Assembly (NCBI GenBank): GCA_024403235.1
Contig: JAKSSF010000005.1
Coordinates: forward strand, 1-64,000
Reading direction: 5' to 3'
Origin: Lachnospiraceae bacterium
GTDB taxonomy: Bacteria; Bacillota; Clostridia; Lachnospirales; Lachnospiraceae
Length of the DNA stretch: 64,000 nucleotides
Part shown: positions 41,156 to 50,693 of the stretch, piece after piece
Position numbering within the stretch: the stretch's first letter is position 1
Layout of the letters: the number at the start of each line of letters is the position of its first letter
Notes under the pieces: model-generated
Told to the model about the DNA's origin: nothing
Databases searched by the model: none
Seen by the model: the letters and a program-made list of their open reading frames with translations, nothing else
Position numbers and translations under genes: made by a program

Positions 41156-41850
41156 GAAACTGCTTAGTATTGGATATTTTATATCCTAGAAGATGTGCTA
41201 TCTGTGACGGTGTGTTACCTTTTGGGGAAAAGGGCTGTCATAAAACCTGCAAACAGACCATACAGTATATCGGTGCTACTGTTTGCTGCAAATGTGGAAA
41301 ACCGGTAAAAGAAGAGGAAGAGTATTGCCAGGATTGTAAAATGCGGCCCCATGCCTTCGATCAAGCCAGGGCGCTTTACCCCTACCGTTATGTACGGCTT
41401 TCCATTTACCGCTATAAATATGGCGGCAGGAAAGAATATGGGGCCTTTTTCGGACGGGAAATGGCAGAGTATTTTGAAAACTATATCAAAAGAATTCATC
41501 CGGATGCTTTGATCCCGGTACCCTTACATCGGAAAAGAAAGCGAAAAAGAGGCTTTAATCAAGCAGAAATATTGGCAGAAGAAATCGGGAAAATACTGCA
41601 AATTCCGGTATGGAAAAAGACTGTTTTCCGTGTAAAAAATACAAAGCCGATGAAAAATGTAGAAGGAAATGCACGGCAAAATAATTTGAAAAAGGCTTTC
41701 AAAATACGGGGAAATGATGTAAAATTAAAAACGATTATACTTATCGATGATATTTATACTACGGGGGCCACAGTGGATACCATCGCAGCCCTTTTGAAAA
41801 CAGCTGGGGCAGAAAAAATTTTTGTGCTGGCTTTGTCTTGTGGTACATAA
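41152..41850 (+). CDS. ComF family phosphoribosyltransferase-like protein
   Basis: A 232-residue protein. The TTG at 41152 overlaps the recD2 stop (TTGA) and is preceded by AAAGGAG, giving the expected length. A zinc-binding Cys pattern (CAICDG near residue 13, CCKCGKPV near 45, YCQDC near 56) precedes a PRTase domain with the PRPP motif IILIDDIYTTGAT near 194. ComFC homologues act in DNA uptake for transformation; the comFA helicase is not adjacent, and other com genes are outside the window. Confidence 0.9.
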   Translation: MRNCLVLDILYPRRCAICDGVLPFGEKGCHKTCKQTIQYIGATVCCKCGKPVKEEEEYCQDCKMRPHAFDQARALYPYRYVRLSIYRYKYGGRKEYGAFFGREMAEYFENYIKRIHPDALIPVPLHRKRKRKRGFNQAEILAEEIGKILQIPVWKKTVFRVKNTKPMKNVEGNARQNNLKKAFKIRGNDVKLKTIILIDDIYTTGATVDTIAALLKTAGAEKIFVLALSCGT

Positions 41851-41877
41851 TATGTCGAATTTTTAGGAGGTTACAAC

Positions 41878-42291
41878 ATGAATGTAAGAAATTGTAAAAA
41901 TTGTCGAAGATTATTTAATTATATTGCAGGACCACACCTTTGTCCTTCTTGCAGAGAAGAATTGGAAGAAAAATTTCAGGTCGTAAAAAAATATGTGCAG
42001 GAGCATAAGGGAGCAGGCATTCCTGAGGTGGCAGAGGAATGTGAAGTGGATCCACAGCAGATTCATCAGTGGATTCGCGAAGAAAGATTGGAATTTACAG
42101 ATACTGCTTCTATCGGACTTGGTTGTGAACGCTGTGGTAAAATCATTAAAAGCGGACGCTATTGTGATGAATGCAAATTGGAAATGGCAGGTAGTCTGAA
42201 TGCAGCCAAAAATAGTATCAGTTCTCAGTTGGCAGCAAGACAGGCAGCAGAGGCTAACAAATCCAATGGTCCTAGAATGCGTTTCAAATAA
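41878..42291 (+). CDS. yvyF: YvyF-like flagellar operon protein
   Basis: A 137-residue protein. It has an N-terminal Cys-rich motif (CKNCRRLFNYIAGPHLCPSC), a helix-turn-helix-like middle with PEVAEECEVDPQQIHQWI, and a C-terminal zinc ribbon (CERCGK then CDEC). Size and motif order match the flagellar operon protein YvyF, which in Bacillus lies directly after comFC and before flgM. Here the comF-yvyF adjacency is kept but flgM is missing. It is a probable flagellar regulator. GGAGG precedes the ATG. Confidence 0.88.
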   Translation: MNVRNCKNCRRLFNYIAGPHLCPSCREELEEKFQVVKKYVQEHKGAGIPEVAEECEVDPQQIHQWIREERLEFTDTASIGLGCERCGKIIKSGRYCDECKLEMAGSLNAAKNSISSQLAARQAAEANKSNGPRMRFK

Positions 42292-42321
42292 GGATTTCTA
42301 AAAAGGGAAAAGGTACCAAAT

Positions 42322-42708
42322 ATGGTCAACGAAGAACGAATCAAATTGATGACCAAAATGGCGGTATACGAAGCAGGCGAAGGGAAAAAAGACAAAGCAA
42401 TCACGGGCTATTTTCGTAGCGATTATATTAGCCTGCAGATTTTGAAGTCCATTGTGTCTGCTACCGTTAGTTTTGTGATTCTTTTCGCCCTATATATCTT
42501 TTATGATTTTGAAATATTTATGAAAGATATTTATAAAATGGATATGTTTCAATTTACCCGTCTGGTTCTAATATTGTATCTGGTGTTTACGGGTGTTTTT
42601 GTGTTAATTACCTATGTGGTATATGCGATTCGCTATAATAAAGCCAAAGGCAAAATCAAAAAGTTTTTTGGCAATTTAAAACGCATGTCTGTTTTTTACT
42701 ATCATTAA
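42322..42708 (+). CDS. membrane protein of unknown function
   Basis: A 128-residue protein with two strong membrane helices (about 43-64 and 77-102) and a basic tail with KAKGKIKKFFGNLKR. I do not recognise a family. It lies between yvyF and a larger membrane protein that may be a partner. AAAAGGGAAAAGG precedes the ATG. Confidence 0.75.
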   Translation: MVNEERIKLMTKMAVYEAGEGKKDKAITGYFRSDYISLQILKSIVSATVSFVILFALYIFYDFEIFMKDIYKMDMFQFTRLVLILYLVFTGVFVLITYVVYAIRYNKAKGKIKKFFGNLKRMSVFYYH

Positions 42709-42744
42709 TTTGAGATACATAAGATTAGAAACAAGGAGAATGGT

Positions 42745-43782
42745 ATGGCTGGTTTGCTGGAAGCCAAAGAGTATATAAAAAATTTTTATAGCAAATATGA
42801 AATATATATAAAGCCTGTATTGAAGTTTTTATTGGCATTGATTTCATTTATTTTGATTAATAGCATGATGGGATATATGCAGGCTATTAGTGGATTTGCC
42901 ATTCCTTTGATGGCAGCTTTGTTTTGTTCATTTTTGCCTTGGAGTGTTGCGGTGCTTTTTGCGGCAGGCTTTATGCTGGCTCATTTTTATGCCCTTGCAT
43001 TAGAATGTGCAGTAGTAGCATTGGCTGTATTTCTCTTAATCTTTTTACTATATTTCCGCTTTACACCGAAGGATGGATTGGTGGTGTTACTGTTACCCCT
43101 TTTATTTGGACTCCGGATTCCTTATCTGATTCCGGTAGCTTTGGGATTATTAGCTAGTCCTGTTTCCATGATTTCTTGTACCTGTGGGGTAATTGTGTAT
43201 TATCTGATGAAATTTGCTTCTGATAATATGACATTGTTGACAGGAGTAAATGCGGAGAATACTTCTCAAAGATTCCGACTAATGATTGATGGCTTGATGG
43301 ATAATAAGGCCATGATGATTACCATTATTTCCTTTGCCATTACAATATTGGTGGTTTATATGATTCGCCGTATGAGTATGGACCATGCCTGGACGATTGC
43401 AATTATTGCAGGTATTTTAACCAATGCAGTGATTTTGTTGGTGGGAGAACTGATTTTTGATTTACATTTGTCTATTTTGGGTATTTTGTTGGGGAGTTTG
43501 ATATCCGGATGTTTGGCAAAGGTGGTGCAGTTCCTGTCTTTGAATTTAGATTACAGTAGGACAGAACGGGTACAGTTTGAAGATGATGATTATTACTATT
43601 ATGTAAAGGCTGTACCGAAGATTGTGATGGCACCCCAGGAAAAAAGGGTGAAAAAGATTCATACCCAGAGAAAAACTACCACTGCTGCACCGAAGCAGCC
43701 TACTACTATTAAAACTTCTAATGGTGTAAGTCGTACCAGAATAGTAGAGCAGGATGAGGAAGAAACCTGGGATTCAATCTAA
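42745..43782 (+). CDS. polytopic membrane protein of unknown function
   Basis: A 345-residue protein with about eight helices in the first 270 residues and a soluble C-terminal tail. The tail begins with DDDYYYYVKAVPKIVMAPQEK and continues Thr/Lys-rich to an acidic end (EDEE-type). It has no transporter signature that I recognise. It is placed directly before cdaA, suggesting an envelope or c-di-AMP link, but only by position. AAGGAG precedes the ATG. Confidence 0.78.
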   Translation: MAGLLEAKEYIKNFYSKYEIYIKPVLKFLLALISFILINSMMGYMQAISGFAIPLMAALFCSFLPWSVAVLFAAGFMLAHFYALALECAVVALAVFLLIFLLYFRFTPKDGLVVLLLPLLFGLRIPYLIPVALGLLASPVSMISCTCGVIVYYLMKFASDNMTLLTGVNAENTSQRFRLMIDGLMDNKAMMITIISFAITILVVYMIRRMSMDHAWTIAIIAGILTNAVILLVGELIFDLHLSILGILLGSLISGCLAKVVQFLSLNLDYSRTERVQFEDDDYYYYVKAVPKIVMAPQEKRVKKIHTQRKTTTAAPKQPTTIKTSNGVSRTRIVEQDEEETWDSI

Positions 43783-43809
43783 CAGTTTCATGAAAAAGAT
43801 GGGTAAAAT

Positions 43810-44676
43810 ATGGAACAAATCAGACATTTTGTAGACAACAACTTAACAAATCTTCATATACCCTCCGTTGGCATTATTGATATTCTTGAAATATTAATCA
43901 TTTCCTTTCTCATTTACCAGATTTTGGTGTGGATTCGTAACACCAAAGCATGGTCCTTATTGAAGGGAATTGTAGTTCTTTTGGTAATATTTTTGATTGC
44001 CGTAATATTGGATATGACTACCATTGTATGGATAGCCAGAAATGTATTTTCTTTAGCCATTATCGCTTTCATTGTCGTATTGCAGCCAGAACTGCGGCGT
44101 GCTTTGGAAACCTTAGGAAAACGAAATTATCTGGCCTCTCTTATTCCCTGGGATTTAGGAAAATCTGAGGAAGGTCTGTTTTCTGATCAGACCATTCGGG
44201 AAATTAGCAAAGCTTGTACTGAGATGGGCAGGGTAAAAACCGGAGCATTGATTGTGGTACAGCAGGAAGATAATTTATCCGAATATGAAAATACCGGAAT
44301 TGCGGTAGATGGTTTGGTTAGCAGTCAATTATTAATTAATATTTTTGAACATAATACCCCTTTGCATGACGGTGCTGTCATTATTAGGGGAGACCGAATT
44401 ACTTCTGCAACCTGCTATTTACCTTTGTCAGATAATATGCGTTTAAGTAAAGATTTGGGTACCAGACACCGTGCCGGTGTGGGTATTTCTGAAGCGACAG
44501 ATTCTATGACTGTGATTGTTTCCGAGGAAACCGGCAAAGTTAGTATTGCCTATCGAGGAGAGCTTTTCCGTGGACTGAGAGCGGAAGAAGTAGAAATGAA
44601 ATTACAGAGCATTCAGCATAAACCTGTAGAAGAAAAGAAAAATCGCTTGTTTATGAAAAGAAGGAATCAGATTTGA
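43810..44676 (+). CDS. cdaA: diadenylate cyclase CdaA
   Basis: A 288-residue enzyme that makes c-di-AMP from two ATP. Three N-terminal helices (about 18-38, 47-66, 70-88) precede the DisA_N domain with the catalytic HDGAVIIRGDRI (about 181-192) and RHRAGVGISEATDS (about 218-231) motifs. It forms a conserved unit with the regulator CdaR and GlmM, both following here, that controls osmotic balance and cell-wall precursor supply. Its stop overlaps the cdaR start as TTGA. Confidence 0.95.
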   Translation: MEQIRHFVDNNLTNLHIPSVGIIDILEILIISFLIYQILVWIRNTKAWSLLKGIVVLLVIFLIAVILDMTTIVWIARNVFSLAIIAFIVVLQPELRRALETLGKRNYLASLIPWDLGKSEEGLFSDQTIREISKACTEMGRVKTGALIVVQQEDNLSEYENTGIAVDGLVSSQLLINIFEHNTPLHDGAVIIRGDRITSATCYLPLSDNMRLSKDLGTRHRAGVGISEATDSMTVIVSEETGKVSIAYRGELFRGLRAEEVEMKLQSIQHKPVEEKKNRLFMKRRNQI

Positions 44677-45950
44677 AGGAAAAATTAACCAAAAACTTAA
44701 GCCTGAAAATATTTGCGGTTTTGTTTGCCATTGGCCTATGGCTCATTTCGATTAATATTAACGATCCCTATCAAAGCCGTTCCTATACTGTAAATGTACA
44801 GCTGTTAAATATGTCTGTAATGACCAACGCTGGAAAATATGTGGAAGTATTGGGCGATACAGATAGTGTGGTAGTATCCGTTCGTGCCAGCAGATCTATG
44901 TTGGATGGATTTTCTGCCAGTGATATTATTGCTACTGCAGACTTAAATGAACTGACTGCAGACAATCAGGTGCCTATTAAATTAAATACAGGAAAATCAG
45001 GAAGCAGCAGTAGTATCGAAGCAATGCGTCCGGATCATACCTATGTTTCTGTACAGTTGGAAGATATTATTCGTGTACAGAAAAAGATTTCTGTGGAAAT
45101 CAAAAATAGTCCTGCCAAAGGATATTTGTTGGGAAGAACCACCACAGAACAAAATGCGTTGACCATTTCCGGTCCGGAATCCCTTGTGGAAAAGGTAGAA
45201 AAAGCTGTTGTTACCTTTAATGTGGATGGGGCTTCTGAAGATGTTAGTATGCTGTTGCCTATTGAATTATACAATCAGGACAATGAACGCATTTCTGACA
45301 ATCGTTTGAGTATGAATATTACACAGGTACAGGGTAGCGCAACAATTCTCACCACCAAGGCTGTTCCGGTAACGGTTTCTACAGAAGGAACTCCCGAAAG
45401 TGGATTTATGGCATCTTCTGAGGTAACGGTGGAACCTTCTACTATTTTAGTTGCAGCAAAACCTGCTGTGTTGAAAACGGTTTCTGAGATTAGCGTTGAT
45501 GGAGCAATGAATCTGCAGGGTGCAGTATCGGATGTGGTATCCACCATTGATATTAAGAATTATTTACCGGATGGAGTCATATTAGGAGGTCCGGCAGAAA
45601 GCGGTTTGATTACAGCATCTGTTGCAGTAGAAAAAGAAATCACTATGGAAGTGCCTTTGACAGAAGACAGTATTACCTTAAGCAATGTTCCGGAAGGCTA
45701 TGAAGCATCTATGCGAGGCTTGCCGGAGGATGCGGTACTATATTTGATTGGATTACAGTCTGTTGTACAGAACCTGTCCGAATCAGAATTGAGTGCCTTT
45801 GTAGATGTAGATGCTTTGTTGGAAAAAGAAAATATGATTGGGGAAGAATCCTATGACGGAACCTATCTGGCAGACATTGCTTTGAACTTGCCGGATGGGG
45901 TTCGGGTACATCACCCATTAAAAATATATGTTGTATTAAAAGGAGTATAA
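44673..45950 (+). CDS. cdaR: CdaA regulatory protein CdaR (YbbR domains)
   Basis: A 425-residue protein with a TTG start behind AAGGA, overlapping cdaA by four bases. One N-terminal membrane helix (about residues 9-26) anchors four YbbR repeats (about 35-115, 120-210, 215-300, 325-415) on the outside. It regulates CdaA activity at the membrane. It is followed directly by glmM. Confidence 0.93.
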   Translation: MKEKLTKNLSLKIFAVLFAIGLWLISININDPYQSRSYTVNVQLLNMSVMTNAGKYVEVLGDTDSVVVSVRASRSMLDGFSASDIIATADLNELTADNQVPIKLNTGKSGSSSSIEAMRPDHTYVSVQLEDIIRVQKKISVEIKNSPAKGYLLGRTTTEQNALTISGPESLVEKVEKAVVTFNVDGASEDVSMLLPIELYNQDNERISDNRLSMNITQVQGSATILTTKAVPVTVSTEGTPESGFMASSEVTVEPSTILVAAKPAVLKTVSEISVDGAMNLQGAVSDVVSTIDIKNYLPDGVILGGPAESGLITASVAVEKEITMEVPLTEDSITLSNVPEGYEASMRGLPEDAVLYLIGLQSVVQNLSESELSAFVDVDALLEKENMIGEESYDGTYLADIALNLPDGVRVHHPLKIYVVLKGV

Positions 45951-45953
45951 AAA

Positions 45954-47303
45954 ATGGCTAGATTATTTGGAACAGACGGCGTAAGAGGGGTTGCCAATGA
46001 AGAATTGACTCCTCAGTTAGCAATGCAGCTTGGTATGGCAGGAGCCTATGTCCTAACCAAAGAAAAACAGCATAAACCTACTATTATGGTTGGCTGCGAT
46101 ACTAGAATTTCCGGAGATATGTTAGCAAATGCTTTAATGGCAGGCGCCTGTAGTGTAGGCGCCAATGCAGTCTATGTTGGTGTATTACCAACCCCGGCAG
46201 TTGCCTATTTAACAAAAAAATATAAAGTAGATGCAGGCGTAGTCATTTCTGCTTCTCATAATCCGGTAGAATTTAATGGTATTAAATTCTTTGATGGGGA
46301 GGGCTATAAATTACCGGATGAAATGGAAGATGAAATTGAGGCATTGATTCGTAGCGATATGAAAGGCATTAAATTCCCTACCGGTTCCGGAGTAGGAAAA
46401 GTAAAATATCGTAATGATGCCAGAGAAGAATATATTAATCATGCAGTACAGTCTGTGCCGGTAGATTTGTCTAACTTAAAAATTGTGGTAGACTGTGCAG
46501 AAGGGGCTTCCCATTACACTTCTGTAGAAGCCTTAAAAGAATTAGGTGCTACAGTGATTGCAATCCATAATAACCCGGATGGTACCAATATTAATGCCAA
46601 TTGCGGTTCTACCCATATGGAAGAATTACAGGCCAGAGTGGTATTTGAAAAGGCTCAGGTTGGTTTGGCCTTTGATGGAGATGCAGACAGACTTTTGGCA
46701 GTAGATGAAAATGGTACTATGGTGGATGGAGACCAGATTATGGCTATTGTTGGCAATCACATGAAGGGGAAAGGCTCTCTGAAGAAAAATGTGATTGTGG
46801 CTACTGTTATGAGTAACCTTGGATTTACCTTAATGGGTCAAAAACAGGGCATTGAAATCGAACGCACCAAGGTTGGAGATCGTTATGTATTGGAAAGAAT
46901 GAAAGAAATCGGTGCCAGCCTGGGAGGAGAACAATCCGGTCATGTTATTTTCTTAGATGAAAATACAACAGGGGATGGCTTGTTATCTGCCCTGCATTTA
47001 TTACAGGTTATGGTAGATACCGGAAAGCCTTTATCAGAATTATCAGAAATTATGACTGTATTGCCACAGGCATTGGTGAATGCAAAGGTGCCCAATCATA
47101 AAAAAGAAAATTATATGGACTATCCTGAAATTGCAAAAGCAATTCAGAAGTTGGAGGAAATGTTCAATGGAGAAGGTCGTGTATTGATTCGTCCTTCCGG
47201 AACAGAACCCAAAGTTCGTGTTATGATAGAGGGAAAAGATCAGAAGGTTATTGAAGAAGAAGCAAAAAAACTGGCAGATTTAATCCAGAATACCATGCTA
47301 TAA
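45954..47303 (+). CDS. glmM: phosphoglucosamine mutase
   Basis: A 449-residue cytoplasmic enzyme converting glucosamine-6-phosphate to glucosamine-1-phosphate for peptidoglycan. The catalytic serine lies in VISASHNPVEFNG (about residue 101), the metal loop is DGDADR (about 241) and the sugar loop GEQSGH (about 325); the C-terminal phosphate-binding RPSGTEPKVRV is near 411. It starts three bases after cdaR. Full length. Confidence 0.97.
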   Translation: MARLFGTDGVRGVANEELTPQLAMQLGMAGAYVLTKEKQHKPTIMVGCDTRISGDMLANALMAGACSVGANAVYVGVLPTPAVAYLTKKYKVDAGVVISASHNPVEFNGIKFFDGEGYKLPDEMEDEIEALIRSDMKGIKFPTGSGVGKVKYRNDAREEYINHAVQSVPVDLSNLKIVVDCAEGASHYTSVEALKELGATVIAIHNNPDGTNINANCGSTHMEELQARVVFEKAQVGLAFDGDADRLLAVDENGTMVDGDQIMAIVGNHMKGKGSLKKNVIVATVMSNLGFTLMGQKQGIEIERTKVGDRYVLERMKEIGASLGGEQSGHVIFLDENTTGDGLLSALHLLQVMVDTGKPLSELSEIMTVLPQALVNAKVPNHKKENYMDYPEIAKAIQKLEEMFNGEGRVLIRPSGTEPKVRVMIEGKDQKVIEEEAKKLADLIQNTML

Positions 47304-47314
47304 GAAGAAATTTC

Positions 47315-47343
47315 TTGAGCAAAAAGGGGGAGTATGGTATCAT
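47315..47343 (+). promoter_or_regulatory. promoter of the HPr gene
   Basis: TTGAGC (47315-47320), a 17-base spacer and TATCAT (47338-47343). Confidence 0.5.
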
Positions 47344-47393
47344 AGAAAGGGATTATGGAACACTGCCCATAAATTTGGAGGTATAGTAAAAAT

Positions 47394-47657
47394 ATGGTAA
47401 GCCAAAAGGTAGTCATTAAGAACCCAACAGGACTACACCTAAGACCAGCAGGTATCCTATGTAAGGAAGCTGTAAAATACAAATCGCATATAACGTTTAA
47501 TCATAAAGACAGCATTGCCAATGCAAAAAGTGTGTTAAGTGTCTTAGGCGCTTGTGTCAAGTGTGGAGATGAAATTGAGTTCGTGTGTGAAGGTGTAGAT
47601 GAAGCAGAAGCTTTACAGGCTCTGGTTTCCGCAATTGAAAACGGACTTGGTGAATAA
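47394..47657 (+). CDS. HPr family phosphocarrier protein
   Basis: An 87-residue phosphocarrier with His15 in GLHLRPAG, the site phosphorylated by enzyme I, and Ser46 in NAKSVLSVL, the HPr-kinase site. It lies away from ptsI, which is not in the window, so it may be the main HPr or a regulatory paralogue. GGAGG lies about ten bases before the ATG. A strong terminator follows. Confidence 0.93.
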   Translation: MVSQKVVIKNPTGLHLRPAGILCKEAVKYKSHITFNHKDSIANAKSVLSVLGACVKCGDEIEFVCEGVDEAEALQALVSAIENGLGE

Positions 47658-47674
47658 AATATAAAAAGATACAC

Positions 47675-47707
47675 AAAGCCCACCTGTCTTAGGTGGGCTT
47701 TTTTTGG
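47675..47707 (+). terminator. strong intrinsic terminator of the HPr gene
   Basis: A ten-base stem AAAGCCCACC (47675-47684) with GGTGGGCTTT (47692-47701), a seven-base loop and a run of T. Confidence 0.93.
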
Positions 47708-47730
47708 AAAAAAGATAGGAGGACAAATAG

Positions 47731-49410
47731 ATGTTAAATTACAAGAGATATAAAAGAAATCCCGTTTTACATTATCCGGAAAGACAGTGGCCAAATAAAG
47801 AAATCGAAAAGGCCCCTGTTTGGTGTAGTGTAGACTTAAGAGATGGTAATCAGGCTTTAATTGATCCCATGGTGGTACACGAAAAAATTGAAATGTTCGA
47901 ATACCTGATTAAAATGGGTTTTAAGGAAATTGAGATTGGTTTCCCTGCAGCCAGCCAGATTGAGTTTGATTTCTTAAGACAGTTAGTAGATCGGAAATTA
48001 ATTCCGGATGATGTATGTGTACAGGTATTAACCCAGTGTCGCGAGGAATTGATTGACAGAACCTTTGAGTCTATCAAAGGAATTAAGAAAGCCATCGTGC
48101 ATATTTACAATTCTACCTCTGTTTTACAGAGAGATGTTGTATTTAACATGGAAAAAGATCAGATTACCCAGATTGCCATTGAAGGCACTAAGATGGTAAA
48201 AGAGCGTGCAAAGAATTTCCCGGGAGAAATCATTTTGGAATATTCTCCGGAAAGCTTTACCGGTACAGAGGTAGAGTATGCTTTGGAAATCTGTACAGCA
48301 GTGCAGAAAACCTGGGGTGCAACCAAGGAAAATCCGATTATCATTAATCTTCCTTCTACCGTAGAAATGACCACTCCCAATGTATATGCGGACCAGATTG
48401 AATGGATGAGTAATCATTTTGAAGATCGTGATAGCATTATCTTAAGTGTCCATCCACATAATGACAGAGGTACCGGTGTGGCAGCAGCAGAACTTGCTCT
48501 TTTGGCAGGTGCAGACCGTGTAGAAGGTACGCTTTTTGGAAACGGGGAAAGAACCGGTAATGTGGATATTATGACAATTGCTTACAATATGTTTTCTCAG
48601 GGTATCAATCCGGAACTTGCCATTGAACATATTAATGAAATTATTGAAATGTATGAACGATGCTGTAAGATACCGATCCACCCTCGTCACCCTTACGCAG
48701 GTAAACTGGTATTTACTGCCTTCTCCGGTTCCCACCAGGATGCTATTAATAAGGGCGTAAAAGCCATGAAGGAACGCAACAATCCCTATTGGCAGGTGCC
48801 CTATTTGCCAATCGATCCTTCAGATATTGGACGAGAATACGAGCCTATCGTTCGTATCAATTCTCAGTCTGGAAAAGGTGGCGTAGCCTTTATTATGGAT
48901 ACTTACTTTGGATTCAAGCTACCAAAAGGTATGCATAAAGAGTTTGCCAATGTAATACAGAAAATTTCAGAAACACAGGGAGAGGTATCTCCGGAACAGA
49001 TTATGGACAGCTTCCGTGCAGAATACTTGAACCAGAAAGAACCTATCCACTTCCGCAAATTGCAGATGATCGATTTAAGCCACGAAGTAAAGACTGCTTT
49101 CGATACCAAGGTTATCGTAACCTATACAGACCATGGTGTAGAAAAGCAGTTTGAAGCAGTTGGTAACGGTCCTATCGATGCGGTAAAGAGAGGTTTACAG
49201 GAAGCCTTGGATTTGGACATCAAGATTTTGGATTACGAAGAGCATGCGTTGCAGTCCGGTTCCAACTCTCAGGCAGCAGCTTATATTCACCTGCTGGATA
49301 CCAATACCGGCAGCGTAACCTACGGTGTAGGCGTAAGCTCCAATATTACAAGAGCTTCCGTTCGTGCGATTTTCTCTGCAGTGAATCGTTTGGGTTTGGG
49401 AAATAAATAA
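47731..49410 (+). CDS. leuA: 2-isopropylmalate synthase, long form
   Basis: A 559-residue enzyme condensing acetyl-CoA with 2-oxoisovalerate in leucine synthesis. The metal-binding DLRDGNQALIDPM lies near residue 34 and HPHNDRGTGVA near 243, followed by ERTGNVD; the C-terminal LeuA allosteric domain (about 430-555) would bind leucine. It belongs to the longer class with the YKRYKRNPVLHYPERQWP-type N-terminus. Other leu genes are not adjacent, and the leader is too short for a T-box. GGAGG precedes the ATG. Confidence 0.95.
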   Translation: MLNYKRYKRNPVLHYPERQWPNKEIEKAPVWCSVDLRDGNQALIDPMVVHEKIEMFEYLIKMGFKEIEIGFPAASQIEFDFLRQLVDRKLIPDDVCVQVLTQCREELIDRTFESIKGIKKAIVHIYNSTSVLQRDVVFNMEKDQITQIAIEGTKMVKERAKNFPGEIILEYSPESFTGTEVEYALEICTAVQKTWGATKENPIIINLPSTVEMTTPNVYADQIEWMSNHFEDRDSIILSVHPHNDRGTGVAAAELALLAGADRVEGTLFGNGERTGNVDIMTIAYNMFSQGINPELAIEHINEIIEMYERCCKIPIHPRHPYAGKLVFTAFSGSHQDAINKGVKAMKERNNPYWQVPYLPIDPSDIGREYEPIVRINSQSGKGGVAFIMDTYFGFKLPKGMHKEFANVIQKISETQGEVSPEQIMDSFRAEYLNQKEPIHFRKLQMIDLSHEVKTAFDTKVIVTYTDHGVEKQFEAVGNGPIDAVKRGLQEALDLDIKILDYEEHALQSGSNSQAAAYIHLLDTNTGSVTYGVGVSSNITRASVRAIFSAVNRLGLGNK

Positions 49411-49434
49411 GAAAAAAAGAAAATATTACAAAAT

Positions 49435-49476
49435 TGTTAATGACTGTTAACAGAGGATGTGTTATACTCTAACAGT
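49435..49476 (+). promoter_or_regulatory. promoter region with nested inverted repeats before the YerB-like gene
   Basis: TATACT (49463-49468) is a likely -10. TGTTAA/TTAACA (49435-49440, 49447-49452) and ACTGTTA/TAACAGT (49443-49449, 49470-49476) are overlapping inverted repeats around it, suggesting a repressor or activator site. Confidence 0.45.
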
Positions 49477-49512
49477 TGACTACATTAAAAAGATGCATTA
49501 GGAGAGAAAAAG

Positions 49513-50634
49513 ATGAAAAGAATTAGTGTACTAGCGTTAATTGCTGCTAGTTGTTCCCTTCTTTTATTTGGCTGTGGCAAAAAGGAAGAGCCTGCTGCAG
49601 TAGTGGAAGAAGTAATTGAAGAGGTTACAGATGTTGAAGAGGAAGAAGAAGTAACAGAAGAAGTAGATGATGATGTTCCACCGGAAGAAGGTATGGTGCG
49701 TTCTCCTTTGACCAATGAATGGGTAAAAGAGGAAATCGGCAAGGGAAGACCTTTGGCAGTTATGATTCCCAATGATAAATCTACTATCCCTCAGTATAAT
49801 ATTTCCAATGCGGATATTTTATATGAATGCCTTGTAGAAGGTGAAATTACTCGTTTAATGGCAGTCTTTGGAGACTGGACAGGCTTGGAACGAGTTGGTA
49901 ATATCCGTAGCTGTCGTGATTACTTTGTATATTGGGCATTTGAGTATGATTGTATCTACATTCATGCAGGTGGTCCTTTCTACATCGATGAAGTAATCGG
50001 TCGTAAAGAAACCAATAATATCAACGCTTTAACTGCACCAAGTGGAGCATTCTACAGAACTACAGACCGTTCTGCACCACAGAACTTATATTTAGATGGT
50101 GCTGACATTGTAAAAGAAGCAAATCGTTTGGGTTACTCTATGGAGCCTAGAAGTGAGAAATTAGATGACCATCACTTCTTGTTTACCACAAAGTCTAATC
50201 CGAACACTTTGGAACAGTATGCAGAAGCAAAAGATGCGAAAGTTATCGATATGGCAGATGCCTATCCGGTAACCAAGAGCAAATTTACTTATGACGAAGC
50301 AGATGGCTTATACTACAGAAGCCAGGCTCCTTCAGGCGGTGCTCATATGGATGCTGCTACTAACAAACAGTTAGCATTTAAGAATGTTATCGTGCAGTTT
50401 ACCTATCATGAAGTGCGTGATGCAAAAGGCTATTTGGCATTCCAGTGTGCAGATACCACCAGAGATGGTTGGTACTTCACCAATGGAAAAGGAATCCATG
50501 TAAATTGGAAGAAGACTTCAGATTATGGTTCTACACATTATTATGATGATAATGGGGATGAAATTACCTTGAACACAGGTAAAACCATGATTTGTATTGT
50601 AGAAGATGGTGACACCTTCTCTTTTGAAAACTAA
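49513..50634 (+). CDS. DUF3048 (YerB-like) lipoprotein
   Basis: A 373-residue lipoprotein. The signal peptide ends with Cys21, followed by a very acidic Glu/Val-rich linker (about 25-60). The DUF3048 part covers residues about 75-370, with RPLAVMIPNDKSTIPQYNIS and the GNIRSCRDYFV segment with conserved Arg/Asp, followed by the YerB C-terminal domain. YerB-type proteins lie at the cell surface; the biochemical role is not established. It ends with a terminator at 50648. GGAGAG precedes the ATG. Confidence 0.9.
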   Translation: MKRISVLALIAASCSLLLFGCGKKEEPAAVVEEVIEEVTDVEEEEEVTEEVDDDVPPEEGMVRSPLTNEWVKEEIGKGRPLAVMIPNDKSTIPQYNISNADILYECLVEGEITRLMAVFGDWTGLERVGNIRSCRDYFVYWAFEYDCIYIHAGGPFYIDEVIGRKETNNINALTAPSGAFYRTTDRSAPQNLYLDGADIVKEANRLGYSMEPRSEKLDDHHFLFTTKSNPNTLEQYAEAKDAKVIDMADAYPVTKSKFTYDEADGLYYRSQAPSGGAHMDAATNKQLAFKNVIVQFTYHEVRDAKGYLAFQCADTTRDGWYFTNGKGIHVNWKKTSDYGSTHYYDDNGDEITLNTGKTMICIVEDGDTFSFEN

Positions 50635-50647
50635 TACACAACAAAAG

Positions 50648-50676
50648 AAGGGAACTGCTTAGGTAGTTCCCTTTTT
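50648..50676 (+). terminator. intrinsic terminator
   Basis: A nine-base perfect stem 50648-50656 with 50665-50673, followed by T. Confidence 0.9.
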
Positions 50677-50693
50677 CTTAAAAAGGTAGAAAT

